Assembly (NCBI GenBank): GCA_003559585.1
Contig: PWKX01000215.1
Coordinates: 1 to 14,386, forward strand
Direction: 5' to 3'
Length of the DNA stretch: 14,386 bases
DNA from: Mollicutes bacterium
GTDB lineage: Bacteria; Bacillota_I; Bacilli_A; Izemoplasmatales; Izemoplasmataceae
Part shown: in pieces, positions 8,281 through 14,386 of the stretch
How positions within the stretch are numbered: position 1 is the stretch's first letter
Layout: each line of letters opens with the position of its first letter
Position numbers and translations under genes: made by a program
Notes under the pieces: model-generated
What the model saw: the letters and a program-made list of their open reading frames with translations, nothing else
Told to the model about the DNA's origin: nothing
Databases searched by the model: none

Positions 8281-8321
8281 TATAGACTTGAAATGAAAGA
8301 AAACGAAAGGAGGAATTGTTT

Positions 8322-8792
8322 ATGCCTCGTAAAGGACATATAGCAAAAAGAGATGTCTTACCCGATCCGGTATACAACTCTAAATTGGTGACTAAACTCA
8401 TCAACAGCATCATGAATGACGGTAAAAAAACAACCGCACAAAGTATTTTATATAACGCATTTAAACGTGTTGAAGAAATTACAAATCAACCACCACTGGA
8501 AGTGTTTGAAGCGGCTTTAAATAATGTCATGCCGACATTTGAAGTACGTGCACGTCGTATTGGTGGACAAAATTACCAAGTGCCTATGGAGGTTCGTGAA
8601 GAACGCCGTTACACACTTGGCCTTAGATGGATGACTCAATATTCCAGACTAAGAAACGAAAGAACCATGGAAGAACGCTTAGCTAAAGAAATTGTTGATG
8701 CGTCTAACAATGTTGGACAATCAGTTAAAAAACGAGAAGACATGCATAGAATGGCAGATGCAAACAAAGCATTTGCACATTATCGTTGGTAG
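8322..8792 (+). CDS. rpsG: 30S ribosomal protein S7
   Basis: S7 nucleates assembly of the 30S head by binding 16S rRNA and lines the E site. The product has 156 residues, the same as Bacillus. It starts MPRKGHIAKRD, carries RRIGGQNYQVPMEVR in the middle, and ends with the hallmark AHYRW. The ATG at 8322 is chosen over an in-frame TTG at 8316 because AAAGGAGG (8306-8313) is 8 nt upstream and the family starts with MPR. It lies 41 bp after rpsL and 15 bp before fusA, so it is co-transcribed. In E. coli S7 represses its own operon by binding the rpsL-rpsG junction; I see no clear copy of that structure here. Confidence 0.99.
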   Translation: MPRKGHIAKRDVLPDPVYNSKLVTKLINSIMNDGKKTTAQSILYNAFKRVEEITNQPPLEVFEAALNNVMPTFEVRARRIGGQNYQVPMEVREERRYTLGLRWMTQYSRLRNERTMEERLAKEIVDASNNVGQSVKKREDMHRMADANKAFAHYRW

Positions 8793-8807
8793 AAAGGAGC
8801 ACGGATT

Positions 8808-10880
8808 ATGCCACGTCAATACTCATTAGACAAAACTAGAAATATCGGGATTATGGCACATATCGATGCTGGTAAAACTACCACGACTGAACGCGTGTTG
8901 TATCATACTGGTAAGATTCATAAAATCGGTGAAACACATGATGGTGCTTCACAAATGGACTGGATGGAACAAGAACAAGAACGCGGGATTACCATCACTT
9001 CAGCGGCCACCACGGCATTTTGGAGAGAGCACCGTGTTAACATTATTGACACACCTGGTCACGTCGACTTTACGGTCGAGGTATCACGCTCACTACGTGT
9101 CTTAGACGGCGCTGTTGCTGTTTTAGATGCTCAAGCTGGTGTCGAACCTCAAACCGAAACTGTCTGGCGTCAAGCCACTGATTATATGGTTCCCCGTATT
9201 GTATTCATCAATAAGATGGATAAACTCGGTGCAGACTTTGAATACAGTGTTGGCACCATTAAAGACAGACTTGGTGTTAAAGCCGCAGCCATTCAATGGC
9301 CAATTGGTGCTGAGGATGCTTTTGATGGCATCATTGATCTTGTTGAAATGAAAGCCTATCATTATGATGGTGGACACGATGAACAACCAGAATTGATTGA
9401 CATTCCCGAAGAACTAAAAGAAAAAGCCGAAGAAAAACGAGCAGAACTTATTGAAGAACTCGCAGATTTTGATGAAGACCTCATGATGGCTTACCTTGAA
9501 GGTGAGGAAATCGATAACGATTTACTCAAAAAAGTACTTAGAAAATCGACACTTGATGTTGAATTCTTCCCAGTACTATGCGGTAGCGCCTTTAAAAACA
9601 AAGGTGTTAAACTCATGCTTGATGCTGTGATTGATTATCTACCTTCACCAACCGATGTTGTCAAAATCAAAGGCATCATGAAAGACTCAGAAGAAGAAGT
9701 TAAAGTTGCCATTAACGATGAAGGTAAATTTGCCTCTTTAGCGTTTAAAGTAGCAACAGATCCATTTGTTGGACGTTTAACTTACTTCAGAGTTTACTCA
9801 GGAACCTTGAAAAAAGGTTCATACATCATGAATACAACAAAAGGTAACAAAGAAAGAATTGGGCGTATTCTACAAATGCACGCCAATCACCGTGAAGAAA
9901 TCGACACCGTATACGCAGGCGATATCGCCGCAGCGATTGGTCTTAAAAACACATCGACTGGTGATACCTTAGCAGAAGAAAAACACCCAATCATTCTTGA
10001 ACGTATGACATTCCCAGAACCTGTTATCTCTGTTGCCATTGAGCCAAAATCAAAAGGTGACCAAGATAAGATGGCCACTGCCCTTCAAAAACTGGCAGAG
10101 GAAGACCCAACCTTTAGAACATACTCAGATGAAGAAACTGGTCAAACCATCATCGCAGGGATGGGCGAACTTCACTTAGACATTCTAGTCGATAGAATGA
10201 AACGTGAGTTCAAAGTTGAAGCTAACATCGGTGCCCCACAAGTAAGTTACCGTGAAACATTCACCAAAGAAGCTGAAATCGAAGGTAAATTCGTACGTCA
10301 GTCAGGTGGACGCGGTCAATATGGTCACGTTTGGGTTAGGTTCGAACCAAACGAAGGTAAAGGCTATGAATTTGTGGACAAAGTTGTTGGTGGGGTTGTA
10401 CCAAGAGAATACATCGCAATTGTTGATAAAGGAATTCAAGAAGCGCTTGAAAACGGTGTTGTGGCAGGTTATCCGCTCATCGACGTTAAAGCAACATTAT
10501 ATGATGGTTCATACCACGATGTTGACTCTAACGAAATGGCCTTCAAAGTGGCAGCTGGCTTAGCGGTCAGAAACGCCAAAGAAAAATGTCAACCAATCAT
10601 TCTTGAACCAATCATGAACGTTGATGTTATCACACCTGATGATTACTTAGGGAACGTCATTGGTGATGTGACATCGCGTCGTGGAAAGATTGAATCACAA
10701 AACCAACGCGGCAACGCACATCAAGTCACAGCTAAAGTTCCATTAAGCGAAATGTTTGGCTATGCCACATCATTACGCTCTAACACACAAGGTCGCGGAA
10801 ACTACACGATGCAGTTCTCACACTACGATCCCGCACCAAAATCTATCTCTGAAGAAATCGTTAAGAAACGTAACGGATAG
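8808..10880 (+). CDS. fusA: Translation elongation factor G
   Basis: EF-G is the cytosolic GTPase that drives translocation of tRNA and mRNA and helps recycle ribosomes. It has 690 residues (Bacillus 692). GTPase motifs are AHIDAGKT (17-24, P-loop), the switch I segment ERGITITSAAT, DTPGH (81-85) and NKMD (135-138). Domain III has GMGELHLDILVDRMKR, with the His and Leu that fusidic-acid mutations hit unchanged. Domain IV begins near GGRGQYGHVW. The sequence is of the canonical EF-G type rather than the ribosome-protection TetM type. The Shine-Dalgarno GAAAGGAG overlaps the end of rpsG. The stop is TAG, and a separate tuf promoter starts 4 bp later. Confidence 0.99.
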   Translation: MPRQYSLDKTRNIGIMAHIDAGKTTTTERVLYHTGKIHKIGETHDGASQMDWMEQEQERGITITSAATTAFWREHRVNIIDTPGHVDFTVEVSRSLRVLDGAVAVLDAQAGVEPQTETVWRQATDYMVPRIVFINKMDKLGADFEYSVGTIKDRLGVKAAAIQWPIGAEDAFDGIIDLVEMKAYHYDGGHDEQPELIDIPEELKEKAEEKRAELIEELADFDEDLMMAYLEGEEIDNDLLKKVLRKSTLDVEFFPVLCGSAFKNKGVKLMLDAVIDYLPSPTDVVKIKGIMKDSEEEVKVAINDEGKFASLAFKVATDPFVGRLTYFRVYSGTLKKGSYIMNTTKGNKERIGRILQMHANHREEIDTVYAGDIAAAIGLKNTSTGDTLAEEKHPIILERMTFPEPVISVAIEPKSKGDQDKMATALQKLAEEDPTFRTYSDEETGQTIIAGMGELHLDILVDRMKREFKVEANIGAPQVSYRETFTKEAEIEGKFVRQSGGRGQYGHVWVRFEPNEGKGYEFVDKVVGGVVPREYIAIVDKGIQEALENGVVAGYPLIDVKATLYDGSYHDVDSNEMAFKVAAGLAVRNAKEKCQPIILEPIMNVDVITPDDYLGNVIGDVTSRRGKIESQNQRGNAHQVTAKVPLSEMFGYATSLRSNTQGRGNYTMQFSHYDPAPKSISEEIVKKRNG

Positions 10881-10884
10881 ATAT

Positions 10885-10913
10885 TTGATTTAACTTGCAA
10901 TATACACTATAAT
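10885..10913 (+). promoter_or_regulatory. Secondary sigma-A promoter for tuf
   Basis: TTGATT (10885-10890) and a perfect TATAAT (10908-10913) are 17 bp apart in the 79-bp gap between fusA and tuf. Transcription would start near 10920, giving a leader of about 40 nt. No terminator separates fusA from tuf, so tuf should be read both from the str promoter and from this one. That matches the need for more EF-Tu than EF-G. Confidence 0.75.
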
Positions 10914-10959
10914 AAGATAAAATATCAATGTTATTAGACCATTACAAGGAGGAAATAAA

Positions 10960-12150
10960 ATGGGTAAACAAAAATTTGAACGTAAAGGAACACATGTCAA
11001 TGTCGGTACAATCGGACACGTTGACCACGGTAAAACAACATTAACAGCTGCCATCGCTACCGTTTTGAACCGTAGAGGCATTGGTGATACAGCAGCTTCT
11101 GACTACGCATCTATTGATAACGCACCTGAAGAGAAAGAAAGAGGTATTACCATCAACACAGCCCATATCGAGTATGCGACTGACAAACGTCACTATGCTC
11201 ACGTAGACTGCCCAGGACACGCTGACTACGTTAAAAACATGATTACGGGTGCTGCACAAATGGACGGATCTATTCTTGTGGTTTCTGCCGCAGATGGACC
11301 AATGCCACAAACACGTGAACACATTCTTTTAAGCCGCCAGGTAGGTGTGCCAAAGATTGTTGTCTTCATGAACAAAACCGATATGGTTGATGATGAAGAA
11401 TTATTAGAATTAGTAGAAATGGAAATTCGTGAATTATTAAGTGAATATGACTTCCCAGGCGATGACGTACCAGTTATCATGGGTTCTGCACTTAAAGCCA
11501 TTGAAGGCGATGAAAAACACGAAGACGCCATCATGGAACTTATGGATGCTGTTGATAGCTATATCGATGATCCAGTACGCGAAACTGACAAGCCTTTCTT
11601 AATGCCAGTTGAAGACGTATTCAGCATCACAGGACGCGGTACCGTTGCTACTGGTCGTGTTGACCGCGGTAAAGTTAAAGTCCAAGACGAAGTTGAAATC
11701 GTTGGTATTAAAGCCACACGTAAAACTGTCGTTACTGGTGTTGAAATGTTCCGTAAACTTCTTGATGAAGCAGAAGCAGGCGACAACATTGGTGCCTTAC
11801 TACGTGGTGTAACACGTGAAGACATCCAACGTGGTCAAGTTCTTGCTAAACCAGGAAGCGTAACACCACATACTCACTTCTTAGGTGAAGTTTATGTTTT
11901 ATCTAAAGAAGAGGGTGGCCGTCATACACCATTCTTCACCAACTACCGTCCACAGTTCTACTTCCGTACAACTGATGTTACTGGTGTTGTTGAATTGCCT
12001 GAAGGCGTCGAAATGGTTATGCCAGGTGACAACGTAGAAATGAACGTTGAACTTATCTACCCAATCGCACTTGAACAAGGTACAAAGTTCTCTATCCGTG
12101 AGGGTGGCCGTACCGTTGGTGCTGGTGTCGTAGCTAAGATTATTAAGTAA
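10960..12150 (+). CDS. tuf: Translation elongation factor Tu
   Basis: EF-Tu is the GTPase that delivers aminoacyl-tRNA to the ribosomal A site. It has 396 residues, the usual length. Motifs are GHVDHGKT (19-26), ERGITIN in switch I (about 60-66), DCPGH (83-87), NKTD (138-141, where NKCD is most common) and GSALKA. Domains 2 and 3 are intact, with GRGTVATGRVDRG, GGRHTPFF and the terminal GGRTVGAGVVAKI. I see no change at the kirromycin-type positions I could place. The Shine-Dalgarno AAGGAGG (10946-10952) is 7 nt from the ATG. It is the last gene of the str operon and is followed by a terminator 20 bp after the stop codon. It is the only tuf copy in view. Confidence 0.99.
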   Translation: MGKQKFERKGTHVNVGTIGHVDHGKTTLTAAIATVLNRRGIGDTAASDYASIDNAPEEKERGITINTAHIEYATDKRHYAHVDCPGHADYVKNMITGAAQMDGSILVVSAADGPMPQTREHILLSRQVGVPKIVVFMNKTDMVDDEELLELVEMEIRELLSEYDFPGDDVPVIMGSALKAIEGDEKHEDAIMELMDAVDSYIDDPVRETDKPFLMPVEDVFSITGRGTVATGRVDRGKVKVQDEVEIVGIKATRKTVVTGVEMFRKLLDEAEAGDNIGALLRGVTREDIQRGQVLAKPGSVTPHTHFLGEVYVLSKEEGGRHTPFFTNYRPQFYFRTTDVTGVVELPEGVEMVMPGDNVEMNVELIYPIALEQGTKFSIREGGRTVGAGVVAKIIK

Positions 12151-12170
12151 TTTAAACCAATTTCAACATA

Positions 12171-12195
12171 AAAAGAGGCGCAAGCCTCTTTTTTT
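12171..12195 (+). terminator. Intrinsic terminator after tuf
   Basis: A 9-bp stem, AAAAGAGGC (12171-12179) with GCCTCTTTT (12184-12192), closes on a GCAA tetraloop of the stable GNRA type and runs into more Ts. It ends the str operon. Confidence 0.92.
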
Positions 12196-12206
12196 ATACT
12201 TTTTTT

Positions 12207-12215
12207 TGTTACAAT
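12207..12215 (+). promoter_or_regulatory. Candidate extended -10 promoter of the tatD operon
   Basis: TGTTACAAT fits the extended -10 pattern TGnTATAAT with one mismatch. The region a -35 would occupy is the T-rich tail of the tuf terminator and has no good hexamer, so recognition would rest on the TG motif. The start site would be near 12222, just before the tatD Shine-Dalgarno. Confidence 0.45.
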
Positions 12216-12241
12216 AAAGGCACAAGGAGTGTGACACATAT

Positions 12242-13000
12242 ATGATAGACACCGACGTTCATTTAAACAACGACAAACTATTTGAAGACGTTGAAACCTA
12301 CATACAAAAAGCTTTAGACGTAGGCGTAAAGAAGATGATTGTCATCGGCTATAACCAACGCATGAACGAGCGCGCCATTGAACTGGCTGAAAGATATGAT
12401 CAAATCTTTGCAGCGGTTGGTTTGCATCCCACAGAAGCCAGTAGCTTCACCAACGCCGATATTGAAGATTGGCAAGCCAAAATTTCACACCCAAAAGTTG
12501 TAGCCATTGGCGAGTGTGGCATGGATTTCTACTGGGATAAAACCCATCACGATCTCCAAGAAAAAATCTTTTCTATGCAAATTGAAACAGCACAATCACG
12601 AGATTTACCCTTAAGCATTCACATGAGAGATGCGACTGAAAAAACATATGAGATTTTAAAGTCATATGCGCCAGTTAAGGGCGTCATGCATTGCTATAGC
12701 GGTTCTGCGCAAATGGCTGAAAAATTTCTAAAGTTAGGGTTACATATCTCTTTAGGCGGGCCAGTGACATTTAAAAACGCGAAAGTGCCAAAAGAAGTTG
12801 CGAAAATTGTACCCCTAGATAAACTGCTTGTGGAAACAGACGCACCATTCTTAGCCCCACACCCATTTAGAGGCAAACAAAACGATTCTAGCTATTTGCC
12901 ATACATGATAGAAGCCATTGCCAAAGAAAAAAATTTAAGCGTAGATACCATCAAACAACACACGACACAAAACGCCATCACATTATTTAATTTGAGGTGA
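12242..13000 (+). CDS. tatD: TatD family metal-dependent hydrolase (DNase)
   Basis: TatD/YabD/YcfH proteins are cytosolic TIM-barrel hydrolases of the amidohydrolase superfamily with 3'-5' DNase activity, linked to DNA repair. The product has 252 residues, normal for the family. Metal-site motifs are visible: GECGMDF (E91), SIHMRD (H127), MHCYSG (H150), and ETDAPFLAPHPFRGK (D200 in the TD pair), plus LGGPVTFKNAK. The N-terminal metal motif, normally DTHxHLN, reads DTDVHLN, so the first His is Asp5 (GAC). His CAC is one base away. Asp can bind metal, so activity may remain, but this is unusual. The Shine-Dalgarno AAGGAG (12224-12229) is 12 nt from the ATG, rather far. The TGA stop overlaps the Shine-Dalgarno of the next gene. 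The family call is secure; the physiological substrate is unknown. Confidence 0.95.
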   Translation: MIDTDVHLNNDKLFEDVETYIQKALDVGVKKMIVIGYNQRMNERAIELAERYDQIFAAVGLHPTEASSFTNADIEDWQAKISHPKVVAIGECGMDFYWDKTHHDLQEKIFSMQIETAQSRDLPLSIHMRDATEKTYEILKSYAPVKGVMHCYSGSAQMAEKFLKLGLHISLGGPVTFKNAKVPKEVAKIVPLDKLLVETDAPFLAPHPFRGKQNDSSYLPYMIEAIAKEKNLSVDTIKQHTTQNAITLFNLR

Positions 13001-13005
13001 CCTAA

Positions 13006-14160
13006 ATGAAAAAACTATTCGCTTTCACGCTATTATTCATCATGGCCATATCACTCAGCGCGTGTGATTTTTTGCTGATTGAAGAAGAGATGGATGAAGA
13101 AATCTATGACATGAACGAATACACAAGACAAGAACTCATCGATCTTGTAGAAAGCTTGATGGATGAATCATACCACAAAGTTGAATATGACCTTGAATCG
13201 TTTGAAGCTGTCATGAAAGACATGGTTGAAAACGTCCAACAAACCGTCGTTGGTATTGAGGTATACAGTGGTCTGAACTCAGGAACCGCCTCAGGTGTTA
13301 TCTACCACAAAGAAGGCAATGATTATTACGTGGTGACCAATCATCACGTCATCCATCCTGATGAAAGAAGCACGCCGTTTAACAACGTCAACATCATCTA
13401 TGAACGTCACGGCATGCGCTTTACCATTCCCAATAATCGCACAGAAATCATCGGTATAGACGCGACCACCGATTTAGCCGTGATTAGGTTTGAAGCGGCT
13501 GAAAACTTCCCTGTGGCCAAATTTGCAGACTCTAACGACGTGGCATTAGGCAGCGTGGCCATCGCCATTGGAAACCCACTAGGGTTTGATTACTTTGGCA
13601 GTGTAACGATGGGTGTCATCTCAGGGCTATCACGCTATGTAAGAGGCTCACAATATGAAGTGCCATTTCTACAACACGATGCCGCGATAAGCCCTGGTAA
13701 TAGTGGCGGTGCTTTATTTAACATAAACGGCGAATTAATTGGCATCAACAACATGAAAATCGTTGAAGATGCGACCACCAACATCGGTTTCGCCATCCCA
13801 TCAAACACAGTGCTTAGAATCATTCGTGATTTAGAAGACGATGGGGTCGTTAGAAGACCATTCTTTGGTATCACAGCCGTAGAAGGCGTGAGCGCTTGTG
13901 GTCAAGATTACGGTGTATGCGTTGATTCATTATCATCAGATGGAACTGCCATAGACGCAAACTTATTAGAAGGCGACATCATCGTTGGCTACAAACTTGA
14001 ATCATGGGATGATTACATTACTGTTTACAATTTTAATGATTTAAGAGAAAATATATTAAACTCACAGGTTGGAGACTACGTAAGCGTCCGTTACTTAAGA
14101 GATGGCGACATCTATGAAAGTGATTACGTTGAACTGGTTATCCATCCTGATGACCGGTAG
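13006..14160 (+). CDS. HtrA/DegP-like serine protease, predicted lipoprotein
   Basis: This is a trypsin-like serine protease of the S1C (HtrA/DegP/DegS) type, probably working in surface protein quality control. It has 384 residues. A signal peptide with a lipobox LSAC ends at Cys20, predicting lipid attachment on the outer face of the membrane. An acidic, likely helical linker follows (about 25-75). The protease domain has the full triad: H114 in TNHHVI, D156 in TTDLAVI and S233 in SPGNSGG. A C-terminal region (about 285-380) fits one divergent PDZ domain and carries two cysteines, C298 and C305. Classical Bacillus HtrA proteins have a transmembrane anchor instead of a lipobox. The ATG lies 5 nt after the tatD stop; its Shine-Dalgarno GAGGTGA (12994-13000) overlaps that stop, so translational coupling is likely. 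I leave the symbol blank because htrA, degP and degS cannot be told apart here. Confidence 0.92.
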   Translation: MKKLFAFTLLFIMAISLSACDFLLIEEEMDEEIYDMNEYTRQELIDLVESLMDESYHKVEYDLESFEAVMKDMVENVQQTVVGIEVYSGLNSGTASGVIYHKEGNDYYVVTNHHVIHPDERSTPFNNVNIIYERHGMRFTIPNNRTEIIGIDATTDLAVIRFEAAENFPVAKFADSNDVALGSVAIAIGNPLGFDYFGSVTMGVISGLSRYVRGSQYEVPFLQHDAAISPGNSGGALFNINGELIGINNMKIVEDATTNIGFAIPSNTVLRIIRDLEDDGVVRRPFFGITAVEGVSACGQDYGVCVDSLSSDGTAIDANLLEGDIIVGYKLESWDDYITVYNFNDLRENILNSQVGDYVSVRYLRDGDIYESDYVELVIHPDDR

Positions 14161-14171
14161 GAGGGGTTAAC

Positions 14172-14386
14172 ATGCAAAAAGCGATGAAAGAAAGGCATTC
14201 AGTAAGAACATTTGAAAAGGTATTTCTAAGCACGAAAGACAAAGCACTCATTGAGTCTATTTTGGCTGAACACAAAAACATGCAAGGTCCATTTAAACAC
14301 ACGATTAAAACCATCTTGTTAGAAAACACACAACCTAGTAAAAAAGAAGGCATCATTGGGACTTATGGTTTTGTTAAAAACGCACC
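14172..14386 (+). CDS. Nitroreductase-like protein, N-terminal part
   Basis: This reading frame is open from an ATG to the window end, giving 71 complete codons. AGGAGG (14159-14164), overlapping the stop of the protease gene, lies 7 nt upstream. The protein starts MQKAMKERHSVRTFE, which matches the SVR motif that opens nitroreductase-family FMN oxidoreductases. The later GIIGTYGFVKNA resembles the GTYG segment of the TM1586-type nitroreductase domain. FMN-binding residues further on are beyond the window. Spacing of 11 bp places it in the tatD-protease operon. The family is a moderately confident call and the substrate is unknown. Confidence 0.7.
   Translation, partial: MQKAMKERHSVRTFEKVFLSTKDKALIESILAEHKNMQGPFKHTIKTILLENTQPSKKEGIIGTYGFVKNA

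Noticed and set aside
8316..8321. TTG start extending rpsG by two codons
   Set aside because: The Shine-Dalgarno at 8306-8313 would be too close, and S7 proteins begin MPR.
8281..8321. Possible E. coli-style S7 repressor site between rpsL and rpsG
   Set aside because: The gap is only 41 bp and I could not find a stable paired structure like the E. coli site.
10252..10563. 103-codon + strand frame inside fusA
   Set aside because: Overlaps conserved EF-G domain IV in another frame and has no independent support.
10910..10936. AT-only hairpin in the tuf leader (TAATAA with TTATTA, inner GATA/TATC)
   Set aside because: No G-C pairs beyond the inner GATA/TATC closing pair and a 4-nt bulge; expected by chance in AT-rich DNA.

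Overview
This window is a housekeeping chromosomal segment from a bacterium of the low-GC Gram-positive (Bacillota/Mycoplasmatota) lineage. Every gene lies on the + strand. Proteins resemble Bacillus orthologues closely, Shine-Dalgarno sites are strong (AAGGAGG type), and overall GC looks to be roughly 40%. UGA is read as a stop: tatD ends in TGA exactly where the next gene begins, and no gene uses in-frame TGA for Trp. This argues against the mycoplasma/spiroplasma code. A standard-code relative such as an Acholeplasma/Izemoplasma-like organism or another Bacillota lineage would fit, but the exact taxon is inference.

Region 1 (1-7711) holds a likely promoter, then rpoB (GTG start) and rpoC, the two large catalytic subunits of RNA polymerase, 18 bp apart and closed by a strong intrinsic terminator. 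Both subunits look longer than the Bacillus proteins as I remember them. RpoB has an enlarged lobe module, and RpoC has an extra charged helical insertion and a 42-residue acidic tail. The rifamycin pocket of RpoB carries Ser where nearly all bacteria have Asp (E. coli D516).

Region 2 (7712-12195) is the str operon: rpsL (S12), rpsG (S7), fusA (EF-G) and tuf (EF-Tu). It starts at a perfect-consensus sigma-A promoter followed by a leader of about 100 nt with two hairpins. The first hairpin is followed by seven Ts and looks like an attenuator; the second abuts the rpsL Shine-Dalgarno. The small L7Ae-like gene (rplGB/ybxF) that separates rpoC and rpsL in Bacillus is absent. tuf has an additional promoter of its own and is followed by a GCAA-tetraloop terminator.

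Region 3 (12196-14386) is a second, tightly packed operon. It contains a TatD-family metal-dependent nuclease whose first metal-ligand His is replaced by Asp, an HtrA/DegP-type trypsin-like serine protease predicted to be a lipoprotein, and the first 71 codons of a nitroreductase-like protein cut by the window end.

I found no mobile element, CRISPR array, tRNA, rRNA or gene of a clearly novel system. The points worth checking are sequence-level peculiarities in RNA polymerase, the str leader and TatD. The longest stretch without a gene is about 196 bp (7671-7866), and its contents are annotated.
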